This document shows positions 40,503 through 50,795 of a stretch of 64,000 nt of DNA, one piece after another. The translations under genes were made by a program, and so were the position numbers. The notes below the pieces were generated by a model. That model worked only from the letters and a program-made list of their open reading frames with translations, had not been told where the DNA came from and searched no databases. Positions within the stretch are counted from its first letter, which is position 1; every line of letters starts with the position of its first letter. The DNA comes from Sinanaerobacter chloroacetimidivorans (GTDB taxonomy: Bacteria > Bacillota > Clostridia > Peptostreptococcales > Anaerovoracaceae). The DNA is taken from positions 124,001 to 188,000 of the forward strand of contig NZ_JAGSND010000006.1 in the NCBI RefSeq assembly GCF_018128545.1, written 5' to 3'.

Positions 40503-40967
40503 TTAGTGCTTTTCCGCCTTCTTGAGAATCCGATTGGTAGTTGTTAACCTGGATTTCGTGAAATCTCGCCGCAGCAGCTTTAAGGCCATTTTTTCCTGAT
40601 TAATTTCCTCTGCAGTACGGACTCCCATCCTTCTTATGATCGGAACCGGCGGGCACCATCCTTGAAGCGCATGCTGAAGAAGAAATGCACCTGCTGTAAG
40701 AGACAGCAGGGACCAGTATTTGCTTTTCGTAAGAGCCGCAAAAGAAGTCGCCACTACCAAGGTGGCCGCATTCGCTTCCAGAAAACGTTCCGTATCCCAT
40801 TCTGAATCAAGCTTATGGATTTGCTCCGTTATTACATCCTTATCTGCATGTTTAAAAAGGCTTAACCTTTCTACCGTATGCTCTCTAATTTTCTTATTGA
40901 TCTCCGGATCCGTACTCCGGTCAACGCGCCAGGATGTAGGCGGCAATTTCATATTGGTATGAATCAT
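40503..40967 (-). CDS. YgaP-like DUF2892 membrane protein
   Basis: A 154-residue protein with a cytosolic N-terminal part that includes IHKLDSEWDTERFLEANAATL, two membrane helices (about 69-102, ALTKSKYWSLLSLTAGAFLLQ) ending at CPPVP, and a basic C-terminus. This matches the DUF2892 transmembrane domain of YgaP-type proteins, without a rhodanese domain. The C-PP motif after the helices is typical. Function unknown. Confidence 0.78.
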   Translation of the reverse strand: MIHTNMKLPPTSWRVDRSTDPEINKKIREHTVERLSLFKHADKDVITEQIHKLDSEWDTERFLEANAATLVVATSFAALTKSKYWSLLSLTAGAFLLQHALQGWCPPVPIIRRMGVRTAEEINQEKMALKLLRRDFTKSRLTTTNRILKKAEKH

Positions 40968-41051
40968 AGAGTTATTCTCCTATCAGTAAACTAAAATCAA
41001 ATCTTAACGATTGACAGACTTAGTTTGCCATCAAGGATGTTTCCTTATACC

Positions 41052-42482
41052 TTACCAATTTTCTTCTATTGCTGTTCCGTTCTTGATCCCCTCACAACCG
41101 TCCAATACCCTTTCAAGATAGGAAGACTTCATGGTAAATTCCAGCTTTCCGTTCACTTCTACCAAAACCTTTCTGGAATCAGCTTCATAAATCTTCATGG
41201 TATCCTTTGGTTTTTCTTTGTCCTTATAAACGTACTCGACGGTGAGAACAGGGCTGCCGTCAGCAATCATCTTCGTTCTCGGTTCTCCATCGTTGCAGGC
41301 GCTGGTTATCAGCCGGAAATAGGACCGGAACAGTTCCATATTCAGATTTCGTCCATAAAGGGTAACCGACAGATCTTTGTTGGTTTCACCGAAAAACGCA
41401 AACTCCAACGTTTCTGCCGGTGTGGTGACCTTCATCTTATCCAGATCAGTAATAAAGGGAGTCAAAAACCAACGCATGACAAAGTCTTCATACGTAATTT
41501 TTGTAAATGCCACATCCAAAATTTTATAAATTACTGCATTATCGTTACAGGTCATGATCAAACTGCCGTCATCCTGTTTCACAACTTTGAGATGATATTC
41601 CTCCGATTTGGCATCTTCCCCGTTCTGTATGGTAAAATCAGCGGTAAGATAGGGATGATCAAAACCATAGGAAGAAAGGGTATTTTCGTCACAATTATAA
41701 GCCGCAATCCCTTCTGAAACAATTCCGAGCATGGACTGGAATACCTCCGCACCTTTCGTCTGATCCAGTTCGTGAAATCCAGGAGACCGGATCAAGTGCG
41801 TGGCCACGCCGAAGGAAGCTGCTTCTCTCATCTCCTGCTTATCGTGTTCATCCACCCATTCAATAACGATGGGTTCCGGCAGCAGGGAACCTCCAAAAGT
41901 AACATCTCTGACCACCGACAGAGCGGAGGGCATTTTTCGGGTAGGTGTGATCTGGTATTGTATAAATTTTTCCACTGCCATGGTGAAACGAATGGTATAA
42001 GACCTTGGCATTAAATAAACTGCGGGATCACCCGCCATCTGCACGTAAACACCATCCGAAAGCTTTTCCTCCTGCCCGATCAACAGTTGGGCAGCGGACC
42101 CGTCCGTATATTCAATTTCCACGGAAGCTCTTGGCGCTTCCAGTCCATATTGACTCAGATCCTCCGGCTGATCGGATACTTTTTCACTCACTGCAATCAT
42201 ACTGCATTCATCCAGCAAGAGCTGCAGATAATCGGTGTTTACAAGCTCAGCAGGAATATCATGGACGGTAAATCCGCCGCCTTCCTGAATCACCTCATAA
42301 AATCCCTCTTCGTTGTTTACGGAAACATGAGCCACGTCCATCATGTCATGTTCAAGAAGATAGAAAACGTCCTGTTCTTCTTTCTTCACTTCAACTGGAG
42401 AAAAAAGCAAAAACACCAGTACTACGGCCAGTACCCCGGCAAATACAAGCATCCCTATCAGCAGTTTTTTTGGATTACCCAT
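41052..42482 (-). CDS. DUF4340 membrane-anchored protein
   Basis: A 476-residue protein with one N-terminal helix (about 8-28) and extracytoplasmic repeats of the DUF4340 type (LSQYGLEAPRASVEIEYTDG, LIGQEEKLSDGVYVQM). It overlaps the GldG-like gene by one base (TAATG). In many bacteria DUF4340 proteins follow GldF/GldG-type ABC permease genes, as here. Likely an accessory subunit of that transporter. Confidence 0.87.
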   Translation of the reverse strand: MGNPKKLLIGMLVFAGVLAVVLVFLLFSPVEVKKEEQDVFYLLEHDMMDVAHVSVNNEEGFYEVIQEGGGFTVHDIPAELVNTDYLQLLLDECSMIAVSEKVSDQPEDLSQYGLEAPRASVEIEYTDGSAAQLLIGQEEKLSDGVYVQMAGDPAVYLMPRSYTIRFTMAVEKFIQYQITPTRKMPSALSVVRDVTFGGSLLPEPIVIEWVDEHDKQEMREAASFGVATHLIRSPGFHELDQTKGAEVFQSMLGIVSEGIAAYNCDENTLSSYGFDHPYLTADFTIQNGEDAKSEEYHLKVVKQDDGSLIMTCNDNAVIYKILDVAFTKITYEDFVMRWFLTPFITDLDKMKVTTPAETLEFAFFGETNKDLSVTLYGRNLNMELFRSYFRLITSACNDGEPRTKMIADGSPVLTVEYVYKDKEKPKDTMKIYEADSRKVLVEVNGKLEFTMKSSYLERVLDGCEGIKNGTAIEENW

Positions 42483-43945
42483 TATTTATGCCTCCTGTAA
42501 AGCCATACCGCGATACCTACTGCGAAAATCGCCAGCGGAATCAGCAATGCAAAGACCAATCCAAGCCAGTTTGCCTGCGAAGTAGAAATGTTCAATTCTC
42601 TCCCGGTTATGGTTTTCGACTGTATTTTAACAGAATCCTTCTTCTCGGAAAGGGTATTGAATAAATTTAATAAATATTCACTATTTGATAAAGAGTCATT
42701 TTCAATGGAATAGCCGTCCAGCATTCCCGAAGAGCCGGATACGATAATATTAGACTGCTTCTCCACCTTTCCTGTGGATTTATCTTTGATAGCGTAGCTG
42801 GCCAGTACCAATGCCGGAAACGGTCCCCTCACCGAAGCGTCTTTCTGTGTAAAACTTTCCGGTGCGTCGGAAGGTCTTACCGCCGCAGTTTTCCCAAACT
42901 CCAACAGTACTTTTACCGAATTATTATTGCGGTATTCGTATAGCGTTTCCAACGGCCTGGAAATGGGCATCAGCATTGGCGAATTCCTGTCCCGCAGCAT
43001 GTCTCTGTATTCTTCCTCGGCATAATCCGCTGCCGCGTAGAAAGGATGATAGTTATAAACGCGTTTCTCATCTGTCTCGAAAACAGCACCGTCTTCTATT
43101 TGGATCCCCCATTCCCGCAAAAATGCTTCCAGATTCGGAAGGGGTTTCTGTTCCGCATCAGCGGTATAAAGAAGTGTCTTTCCGTAATTACCGTTATTGT
43201 ATAAGAATTCATCCAATTTCTTTATGACATCCTGGCTCAGATCCGTATGCGGAGCAATCAGTACAGCAAATTTACATTCTGGATCTAAGTCCTCCGTAAT
43301 CAAATTTGCCGTCACTACTTCAAAATTATTATTTTTTAACAGAGTGGCAAAGGATGACATGGTATATTCCCCGCTTCCCGTAAGTATGGTAACCAAAGTC
43401 GGATCGTCGCTGATAACGTTCAAAATGGCAGATGCCAGTACCTGATCCGCCTTGGAAGAAGCAATGGCAGACCTTCCATTGCTGTCATAGGTATAATTGA
43501 ACAGCTCCTTTGTTGTGATAACCCTATGTTTGCCGTTGCTGGAGATAAGAATATCTCCGTGCGACATGATCACATCGGGATATTGGGAAGAAAAGGTTGG
43601 ATCCGCCACGTAATTAACGTAGTTTAGAGAAATATTCTTTCCGTATTTTTCGTATTGACGAATGATTTCGTTCGCCTGGGCCATGTATGTAGAATCGCCT
43701 ACAAAATCATTTTCCTTTGCAAGCACATGAATCTCCACCGGATTTTGAAGATCGGCAATGAAAGCTTTGCTTTCCGGGCTGATCTCATAAAGTCCATCCT
43801 TGGTCAAATCGACGCTTATGGGATATCTCTCATGTAAAACTCCCATTATGGCATTGAGTAAGAAGACGATGATAACCAAAAGCAGAAGGAACGCCCAGAA
43901 ATAAAACTTGGTCTGCCCGGTTTTATGGATGGAATTTTGCTTCAT
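42482..43945 (-). CDS. GldG-family ABC transporter auxiliary component
   Basis: A 487-residue protein with an N-terminal helix (about 15-35), a large extracytoplasmic domain of the ABC-type_uncharacterised/GldG family (RYPISVDLTKDGLYEISPES, EIHVLAKENDF, YNYTYDSNGRS) and a C-terminal membrane helix (about 460-482). It sits between the permease and the DUF4340 protein. Role: substrate handling for the GldAFG-type ABC system; substrate not known outside gliding bacteria. Confidence 0.88.
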   Translation of the reverse strand: MKQNSIHKTGQTKFYFWAFLLLLVIIVFLLNAIMGVLHERYPISVDLTKDGLYEISPESKAFIADLQNPVEIHVLAKENDFVGDSTYMAQANEIIRQYEKYGKNISLNYVNYVADPTFSSQYPDVIMSHGDILISSNGKHRVITTKELFNYTYDSNGRSAIASSKADQVLASAILNVISDDPTLVTILTGSGEYTMSSFATLLKNNNFEVVTANLITEDLDPECKFAVLIAPHTDLSQDVIKKLDEFLYNNGNYGKTLLYTADAEQKPLPNLEAFLREWGIQIEDGAVFETDEKRVYNYHPFYAAADYAEEEYRDMLRDRNSPMLMPISRPLETLYEYRNNNSVKVLLEFGKTAAVRPSDAPESFTQKDASVRGPFPALVLASYAIKDKSTGKVEKQSNIIVSGSSGMLDGYSIENDSLSNSEYLLNLFNTLSEKKDSVKIQSKTITGRELNISTSQANWLGLVFALLIPLAIFAVGIAVWLYRRHK

Positions 43946-43956
43946 CTCGTAACCCC

Positions 43957-44661
43957 CTAACTCCAGCGTCTTTTCTCAAGAGCACCAACGGCTAAACATA
44001 AAAACAAAAAAGTGATGCTTAGAAAAAAAATAATATCCGTTACATTCAAAATGCCCAGTGTAAAAGAGGTATACCTGTTCTGAAAGGATAGGCCTTCAAG
44101 AATCTTCTTTACAAAAGGAAGGGAGATCACCGGGGAAAGGGTATCAATGAGCATTAGAAAAAAACTGGCAGCAAAACCGCATATAGCTGCAATTACCTGG
44201 CTTTCCGTCAAAGACGACAGGAACAGGCAAATAGCGATTAACGTGATGCCTAAAAGAAACAATCCGATAAAATGGCTGAAAATCACCGGCCACTCCGGTT
44301 CTGCAAGTCTGGAAATCACCACCGCTGCCACCATGGTACTCATGATGGAAAGAAGATAAACGCATACAGCAGAAAGATATTTCCCAAGCACAAGACTAGC
44401 CCTGCTGACAGGTGCCGTTAAGAGAAGCTGATCTGTTTTCAGCTTCTTATCCTCACTCATCAGGCGCATGGTCAGGATAGGGATCAGAAATAAAACTACG
44501 GTAAACAATGTGCTGAAAATACCGCGCATGTCCGTAGTATTTCCATAGAGGTTATAGGCGAAAAAAAAGTATCCGGTAAATAGAAACATAACCCCCACGA
44601 ATACATAGCCAAGGGGAGACTGAAAATAAGCTTTAATTTCCCGGTCTAATATTGCCAGCAT
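43957..44661 (-). CDS. ABC transporter permease (GldF/ABC-2 type)
   Basis: A 234-residue six-helix permease (LAILDREIKAYFQSPLGYVF start, then GRLAEPEWP-like loops between helices). The ATG at 44661 has AAGGAGG 8 bases upstream and lies 29 bases inside the ATPase gene, so translation is coupled. It forms an ABC complex with the neighbouring ATPase and GldG-like protein. Confidence 0.9.
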   Translation of the reverse strand: MLAILDREIKAYFQSPLGYVFVGVMFLFTGYFFFAYNLYGNTTDMRGIFSTLFTVVLFLIPILTMRLMSEDKKLKTDQLLLTAPVSRASLVLGKYLSAVCVYLLSIMSTMVAAVVISRLAEPEWPVIFSHFIGLFLLGITLIAICLFLSSLTESQVIAAICGFAASFFLMLIDTLSPVISLPFVKKILEGLSFQNRYTSFTLGILNVTDIIFFLSITFLFLCLAVGALEKRRWS

Positions 44662-45610
44662 CCTTGCCACCTCCTTTTTCCGGGCTTTGATGAATCAGCT
44701 TAAGGAAAATTTCTTCAAGCGTAAAGTCATTTCCCTTCATTGAAAGGATCGGCAAATCCGCTTTCGCAAAGGTTCGAAATACAGCCTCGCGGATATCCTG
44801 GTCTTCCGGTCCAGTTAACTCGTATTCATATACATCCGTTTCTTTTTCCGCCAGCAGCTTCACATGGCATGGTACAGCCATAGCGGACACGGCCTGGATT
44901 ACGGCCTCCGAACTGCCTTTGATCCAGGCCGTGACCTGATGAGGAGAGGTGATGGTACGGGATAAATTCTCGGGGGTATCATCCGCAATCAGTTTTCCCT
45001 GATGAAGAACGACCACCCGGCTGCACATTTCCTTGATTTCAGGGAGAATGTGAGAAGATACAATAATGGTTCTTTCTTTTCCAAGTTCCTTGATAAGGGT
45101 TCTGATTTCAATAATCTGAGACGGATCCAAACCTGCTGTAGGTTCATCCAGAATCAATACTTTCGGGTTTCCTGCCAGAGCCTGGGCTAAACCGACTCGT
45201 TGTTTATACCCTTTTGATAAGTTTTTTATAAGCCGATTGGAAACTGCCGTAATCCCTACTTGCCGGCAAATTTCCTCAATATGTACATCCTTATTTCTAA
45301 CTTTCTTTAAGCTGCAGACAAATTCCAGATATTCTCTTACCTTCATATCCAAATAGAGCGGGGGCTGTTCCGGCAGATATCCGATGGTGCTCTTCGCTTT
45401 CATGGGCTCCAGCATGATATCATACCCATTTACGGTTACCGTACCTTCCGTAGCGCCGATATATCCGGTCAGAATATTCATGGTGGTTGATTTTCCGGCA
45501 CCGTTCAAACCCAGCAGCCCCAAAACTTCCCCGTCCTTTACGGAGAAGCTTACCCGATCCAGTGCCATTTTTTTCCCATAGTACTTCGTTAGATTCTTAA
45601 CTTCAATCAA
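44633..45610 (-). CDS. ABC transporter ATP-binding protein (GldA type)
   Basis: A 325-residue ATPase with Walker A (GLNGAGKST), Q-loop, signature (LSKGYKQRVGLAQ) and Walker B (VLILDEPTAGLDP), followed by a C-terminal regulatory extension (about 220-325). The start is TTG at 45610 with GGGGGGAAGG 3 bases upstream; the longer upstream frame overlaps the ROK kinase gene and has no ABC homology. First gene of the four-gene ATPase-permease-GldG-DUF4340 operon. Confidence 0.92.
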   Translation of the reverse strand: MIEVKNLTKYYGKKMALDRVSFSVKDGEVLGLLGLNGAGKSTTMNILTGYIGATEGTVTVNGYDIMLEPMKAKSTIGYLPEQPPLYLDMKVREYLEFVCSLKKVRNKDVHIEEICRQVGITAVSNRLIKNLSKGYKQRVGLAQALAGNPKVLILDEPTAGLDPSQIIEIRTLIKELGKERTIIVSSHILPEIKEMCSRVVVLHQGKLIADDTPENLSRTITSPHQVTAWIKGSSEAVIQAVSAMAVPCHVKLLAEKETDVYEYELTGPEDQDIREAVFRTFAKADLPILSMKGNDFTLEEIFLKLIHQSPEKGGGKDAGNIRPGN

Positions 45611-45653
45611 TGCCTTCCCCCCTAAAGTTATCAGATGAAAAGATGACGTCTGT

Positions 45654-46613
45654 TCAGACTGACCCTTCCTCGTTTCTTGCAAGCATGGCTGCACCGATAA
45701 TACCGGCAGTATTTCCCAGCTGTGCAGGGACAACCTCGTGATATACTTTAAAGAAGGATTTTTGCTTCACCATCTCTCTCACAGGTGCAAAGAGGAAATC
45801 TCCCGCCAGGCTGACTCCTCCTCCGAGGGCTACCACCTCCGGATCAAGCAGGGCAACCACAGAAGTAATGGCGGAGCTCAGAGAATCCACATAGGTATTG
45901 AAAATATCCAAAGCAATGGTATCTCCCTCTTTTGCGCTGTCGATCACGATTTTGGCTGTAACTTTATTCATATCGCCCTCAGCTTTTTCATAAATCATGC
46001 TGATGGGGTACTCTACGATCACTTTTCTACCCTGTTGGATCAGCCAGGTGGCGGTGCAAAGAGATTCGATACACCCCCTGTTTCCGCAGGTGCAAATGGG
46101 TCCGCCATGCTGTACGATCATATGTCCAAGCTCATTTCCGTGGCCCATGCCGCCCTTGAACATTTTACCGCCAAGAATGATGCCTCCGCCGACTCCCGTG
46201 CCCAGTGTAAACAGAACTGCTGTCTTCTTTCCCCGAAATGCTCCCGCATGAAGTTCCGCCAAAGCCGCCGCATCCGCATCATTTGCCAAATAAACCGGTA
46301 TTTTCGGAAAATGCTTATGCATTTCATCAATCATAGGGACATCATGAAATCCCAGGTTATGGGCATGAATAATAATCGAGCCGCTGGCATCGATGGAGCC
46401 CGCCGTTGCAATTCCGATTGATTTGAAATCTGTTACCGGAATATTCATATCTTTGGCTAATGCAACAACCTGCTCAGCCATGAGCGCTGCCACTTTTTCA
46501 TAAGTTTCTCCCTTAGGAAACGCAACATTTCTGCTGGCGACGATTTCCAAATTGTCGTGGACCACACCCACCTTTAAATTCGTACCGCCTACATCAAATC
46601 CTACTTGATACAT
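45654..46613 (-). CDS. ROK-family sugar kinase (glucokinase-like)
   Basis: A 319-residue kinase with the ATP loop (GFDVGGTNLKVG), sugar-binding ELGHMIV with the ROK zinc motif (CTCGNRGCIESLC), and catalytic Asp (ANDADAAALAE). It probably phosphorylates the sugar brought in by the upstream ABC importer. Last gene in the sugar operon; 13 bases after the Gfo/Idh gene. Confidence 0.93.
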   Translation of the reverse strand: MYQVGFDVGGTNLKVGVVHDNLEIVASRNVAFPKGETYEKVAALMAEQVVALAKDMNIPVTDFKSIGIATAGSIDASGSIIIHAHNLGFHDVPMIDEMHKHFPKIPVYLANDADAAALAELHAGAFRGKKTAVLFTLGTGVGGGIILGGKMFKGGMGHGNELGHMIVQHGGPICTCGNRGCIESLCTATWLIQQGRKVIVEYPISMIYEKAEGDMNKVTAKIVIDSAKEGDTIALDIFNTYVDSLSSAITSVVALLDPEVVALGGGVSLAGDFLFAPVREMVKQKSFFKVYHEVVPAQLGNTAGIIGAAMLARNEEGSV

Positions 46614-46626
46614 TCCTTTTCTCCTA

Positions 46627-47598
46627 TTATTCTTTAGAAATTTGCTCTAAAATCTCAATGACTGTCATAATCTCGTCTTCCTTTATTCTTTCGGAAGGAC
46701 GACAATTTCTGATACATTCTGTGAAATGTTCCAATTCTTCTAAATATACCCCGGTTGGAGGTACGTTAATACCTGTGGGGATTTTGATTCTTTCTTCCGT
46801 GTCAAAAACCAGAGGTTCCCGATCGAATTGATAGGCCACCAGTCTGGTTCCGTCGTTGATTACCACTGCATGTTCAAAATAGACTCTCCACCTTGCTGTG
46901 AATGGAATATCCGCGTTAAACCATGCGGCCTCTGCTACAACATGAAAGTCTTGATACCGATAAAAGAATCGGTATTGTTCTCTGTAATCCTTGTTATTAT
47001 TTCCGCAGCTGGTAAACTGAAATTCTTCAGGTTTTCCGAACAGGCTTACCATCAGATCCAAGTCATGGATATGCAGATCAAAGGGCAAATGACCGCTTTT
47101 TGACTTGTCAAAAAGCCAGCCCCCCTGCGCCCACCGCGGACAGGCTGATAATCGCTCAAAGGTGGCGTCAAGTACCTTGCCATATCGCTGATCCTCCACC
47201 AGTTGCTTCAAAATTTGACTTTCTCTGTAAAACCGTAAAACCTGACCGACAAGTAATTGTACACCTTTTTCCCTTGCCAGATCAAACATTTCTTTGGCAT
47301 CCGATGCACTTAGCGCAATGGGTTTTTCCGTAATGACATGTTTTCCCCTTGAGAGCGATTTTATTACATGCTCTTTATGCAAAAATGTAGGGGTACAGAC
47401 GTCCACCACATCGATTTCTTCCTGGTTCAGCATGGAGTCTATGTCGTCATATAAAGGCAGCCCCCATTCCGCTGCCCGCTCTTCATCCTGCTTTGTACGG
47501 CCTACGACGGCCATTACCTGGCAATCCTTCATATAGGCATAGTTGCTCCTGTGCACGGTTCCCATACCGCCAGCTCCTACAATACCAATTCGTAACAT
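46627..47598 (-). CDS. Gfo/Idh/MocA-family oxidoreductase
   Basis: A 323-residue NAD(P)-dependent dehydrogenase with Rossmann motif (IGIVGAGGMGTVH), catalytic Lys in the EKPIAL motif and the DLHIHDLDLM segment with conserved His/Asp. Part of the sugar operon; likely oxidises or epimerises the imported sugar through a keto intermediate together with the TIM-barrel isomerases. Confidence 0.92.
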   Translation of the reverse strand: MLRIGIVGAGGMGTVHRSNYAYMKDCQVMAVVGRTKQDEERAAEWGLPLYDDIDSMLNQEEIDVVDVCTPTFLHKEHVIKSLSRGKHVITEKPIALSASDAKEMFDLAREKGVQLLVGQVLRFYRESQILKQLVEDQRYGKVLDATFERLSACPRWAQGGWLFDKSKSGHLPFDLHIHDLDLMVSLFGKPEEFQFTSCGNNNKDYREQYRFFYRYQDFHVVAEAAWFNADIPFTARWRVYFEHAVVINDGTRLVAYQFDREPLVFDTEERIKIPTGINVPPTGVYLEELEHFTECIRNCRPSERIKEDEIMTVIEILEQISKE

Positions 47599-47650
47599 AT
47601 CGCGATCCCTTTCCTGTTTATCTTTTTACATTTCATAAACTGCAGACCAT

Positions 47651-48565
47651 TTATTTTCCAAGAAACTGGGACATGTATCGGCAGCTCTGCTCAATGCCGT
47701 ATTTCACATCTTCAATACTTCCTTCAAAAGCCTTATCCTCTACCTCGATGCAGGCACAGCCTTGATATCGGATGTCGTTTAACGCACTGACAAATCCTGC
47801 AAAATCAACGCCTCCCAAACCGGGCAACTTCGGCGAATGCCAAAGGGAGGGATAGGAAAACAAACCATATTCATCCAATTTGTCCTGATTGATTTTAATA
47901 TCTTTAAAATGAACATGGAAAATACGATCCGAAAATTCGTATAAGGGCTTTGTGATATTCATTCCAAGCAGATAAGGATGGGAAGGATCATAGTTCAATC
48001 CAAGGTTGGGGCTCAACTCAAACATCTGCCGCCAAACGTAAGGTGTTGATGCAAGATTGTTGCCACCCGGCCATTCATCCTTTGTATAAAGCATGGGGCA
48101 ATTTTCAATAGCAACCTTTACACCTTTATCCTCTGCCACTTTCATAATAGGAGTCCAGATTTTCCGGAACAGATCCAGATTCTCTTCCACGGTTTTATTT
48201 TTATCTTTTCCCAAAAATGTGGTTACCATATGAATCCCCATCTTTGCAGACGCGTCAATTAGCTTTATGATATGGTCCTGTGCGGCCTTTGCCGTTTCGG
48301 GATCAGGATCCATGGGATTCGGGTAATAGCCCAGTGACGAAATCTCAACACCGCATGACTTTGCGTAATTGTTATAATACTCCATTCGGTCTTCATCCAT
48401 ATTGTTGATGTCGATATGCGTGACTCCCGCGTATCTTCGAACCGCTTTCCCTACAGGCCAGCAGCAAATTTCAACACAGCCAAAACCCGTTTCCGCTGCG
48501 TAATCCATAAGCTCTTCAAAGGTAAAGCCAGGCAGGATTGCCGATACCAAACCTAATTTCATCAT
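47651..48565 (-). CDS. Sugar phosphate isomerase/epimerase (TIM barrel)
   Basis: A 304-residue xylose isomerase-like TIM-barrel protein. Metal-site residues appear in VAIENCPM, NYDPSHPYLLG, FHVHFKD and IEVEDKAFEG. Usual partners are Gfo/Idh dehydrogenases, as on both sides here. The exact substrate is unknown. Two ATGs begin the frame (48565 or 48562). Confidence 0.92.
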   Translation of the reverse strand: MMKLGLVSAILPGFTFEELMDYAAETGFGCVEICCWPVGKAVRRYAGVTHIDINNMDEDRMEYYNNYAKSCGVEISSLGYYPNPMDPDPETAKAAQDHIIKLIDASAKMGIHMVTTFLGKDKNKTVEENLDLFRKIWTPIMKVAEDKGVKVAIENCPMLYTKDEWPGGNNLASTPYVWRQMFELSPNLGLNYDPSHPYLLGMNITKPLYEFSDRIFHVHFKDIKINQDKLDEYGLFSYPSLWHSPKLPGLGGVDFAGFVSALNDIRYQGCACIEVEDKAFEGSIEDVKYGIEQSCRYMSQFLGK

Positions 48566-48619
48566 AACCCTATCCTCCTAATATTTCTGTACTTGACTGC
48601 TTACGAATAAATCTGATTC

Positions 48620-49780
48620 TTATGAATTTGACGACGCTTCCTCTATTTTCACCCATTGTCTTGTTCTTGCACTTTCACATACCTTCTGGCATAAAAGCAT
48701 TTCCCGATAGCCCGCTTCAAAGGTAGCAAAATCTCGAACTTTTACGTCTCTATCTTCGATAGCCTGATATATTTTTAAGAAGTTTTGTTTAAAAGTATCC
48801 GCAAAACCTTCGGCATGGCCGCCGGGATAGCTGATCACGGCTTTTGTTTCGGGGTATAAAATAGAGGGCTCCTTTACGATTACTTGATTATAGGTCTCCC
48901 TTCTGCCGATCCACAATTCATTGGCTGTCTCACTGTCCCAGTGCAGGGAGCATTTACTGCCCGCAACGGATATAATGGTTTGATTCTTTCTGCCTGCGTA
49001 AACCTGGCTGATATTGCAGCTTCCCTTTGCACCACCGTCAAAATGGAACAAAACAGAGCAGTAATCTTCCGTCCCGATCTCTACTTCCTGATAGTCTTCA
49101 GGCCGAAGCGCCATACCGGAATACGTCTCGATAGCCTTCAGCGGCTTTTTTCTGGTTTTATGGAAGGTTTCAAAATCGGCAAAAACCTCCGTGACTTTTT
49201 GACCGATAATCGTTTCCACCATATCAATCCAATGAGAACCGATATCAGCAAATGCCCGGGACTCTCCGGAAAGCTCCGGCTCCAATCTCCAGCTGTAATC
49301 CGTATCATAATACAGCCAATCCTGAAGGTAAGATCCATGAACCGTGTAAATGCTGCCTGCATCACCAGCCTTCACCATTTCTTTCATCTGTACAATCTGA
49401 GGATTGAAACGAAGACTAAAGTTTACACCCGTCACGATACCGTGAGCCAATGCGTATTCTTTTAAGATTTTTGCCTGCTCTACCGTTACGGAAAGAGGTT
49501 TTTCACAAATGACGTTCACACCTCTTTCCATGGCGTACATGGCCATTTCAAAATGCATACTATTTGGAGTACAAATATGTACGGCATCCAGACTTTCCAA
49601 ATCTATCATCTTCTTATAATCAGCATATCCGGCCGGTACATGCAGAGCCGCTGCTTTTTTCTCTGCGTCAGCAGTATCCGCAAGGGCTACAACATCCACA
49701 TATCCAAGCCTTCTTAATGCTTCAACGTGCACCGCACCGATAAATCCGACTCCGATAATTCCCGCTCTCATTTGCCTCAT
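48620..49780 (-). CDS. Gfo/Idh/MocA-family oxidoreductase
   Basis: A 386-residue dehydrogenase with Rossmann motif (AGIIGVGFIGAVH), the CEKPLSV motif and DIGSHWIDMVE with the catalytic His/Asp. It is longer than the other Gfo/Idh enzyme in the operon, with an insertion near residues 200-230, so the two likely act on different steps. The ATG at 49780 has AAGGAGG 8 bases upstream; the ATG at 49801 does not. Confidence 0.92.
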   Translation of the reverse strand: MRQMRAGIIGVGFIGAVHVEALRRLGYVDVVALADTADAEKKAAALHVPAGYADYKKMIDLESLDAVHICTPNSMHFEMAMYAMERGVNVICEKPLSVTVEQAKILKEYALAHGIVTGVNFSLRFNPQIVQMKEMVKAGDAGSIYTVHGSYLQDWLYYDTDYSWRLEPELSGESRAFADIGSHWIDMVETIIGQKVTEVFADFETFHKTRKKPLKAIETYSGMALRPEDYQEVEIGTEDYCSVLFHFDGGAKGSCNISQVYAGRKNQTIISVAGSKCSLHWDSETANELWIGRRETYNQVIVKEPSILYPETKAVISYPGGHAEGFADTFKQNFLKIYQAIEDRDVKVRDFATFEAGYREMLLCQKVCESARTRQWVKIEEASSNS

Positions 49781-49835
49781 GTTCAATTCCTCCTTTTTCA
49801 CATTGAAGGTCCGGTATTTTCCGGTCCTGCTTTTT

Positions 49836-50795
49836 TTATTGTCTGATTGGTTTTTCTTTATTGTAAAGGGCCAGCAGCAAAATCAGGACACCTCCCATGA
49901 TAATGCTTCGCACTGAATCTGAAGAATTTAAAACCGACAGGCAATTGCCAAGCACAATGATCAGCAACGCCCCCGCAGCGGTACCCAGATAGGACCCCTT
50001 ACCGCCTATCAGCAGGGTTCCTCCCACCACTACTGCCACAATGGACATCATAGTATAGGAATCCAATGACTGGCAAATGACAAAGTTCATGTAGCCGGCA
50101 CCGATAATGCCGGCAACTCCTGCCAGAAGACTGCCGATTACGTAGGCTAATATCTCAACGGTATCTTTCCTGATTCCTGCAAGATACGCCGCATTTTTAT
50201 TGTTCCCTGTAAGGAAAAGCTGCTGCCCGAACCGGGAACGGTTTAGCAAATACAGCACCGCAATAAAAATCACTACGGCATACAGACTCATAGCCGGAAT
50301 GAAGCCAAAGAACCGGTGCTGCAGCGTCTGGGTAAAGAATTTGGAGGTAGTCCCCGTTGGCAGACCCTGGGTGTATACATATTGAAGTCTCGTTACTACG
50401 TTGGACACGCACATGGTAATGACCATCGCAGGGAGCTTCAGCTTTACAACACCAACCCCGTTAATGAGGCCGACAATCAATGCCATAGGGATTACCTGAA
50501 CCAGCACCAAGGGCATCATGCCTTCCTGCCCTGCCATAGTATTTGCGGTAAAAATAGCAGCCATTGACATGACAGCACCGACGGAAAGGTCTATTCCTCC
50601 GGTGATCATAATCATCGTCTGGCCTGCCGAGGCAAAGCTTAACAGGAGGGTCAGCGCAATAATCGAGCCAAAGGTATTCGCATTTAACGATGCCGGGTTA
50701 ATGGCGATATTGACTGTGAAAAGGGCCGCAGATATGATCAAGGCCATTCCTATTTGATTATCCCTGACAAATTGCTTCAGTTTGTTGTTATTCAC
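49836..50795 (-). CDS. Sugar ABC transporter permease (RbsC/YtfT type) 2
   Basis: A polytopic permease of about 319 residues (BPD_transp_2), with ITGGIDLSVGAVMS and the GLINGVGV loop that contacts the ATPase. The start is ambiguous: GTG at 50795 or TTG at 50798, both behind AAGGGTGG; a GTG at 50810 is too close to that site. It overlaps the previous permease slightly. The two permeases likely form a heterodimer. Confidence 0.9.
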   Translation of the reverse strand: MNNNKLKQFVRDNQIGMALIISAALFTVNIAINPASLNANTFGSIIALTLLLSFASAGQTMIMITGGIDLSVGAVMSMAAIFTANTMAGQEGMMPLVLVQVIPMALIVGLINGVGVVKLKLPAMVITMCVSNVVTRLQYVYTQGLPTGTTSKFFTQTLQHRFFGFIPAMSLYAVVIFIAVLYLLNRSRFGQQLFLTGNNKNAAYLAGIRKDTVEILAYVIGSLLAGVAGIIGAGYMNFVICQSLDSYTMMSIVAVVVGGTLLIGGKGSYLGTAAGALLIIVLGNCLSVLNSSDSVRSIIMGGVLILLLALYNKEKPIRQ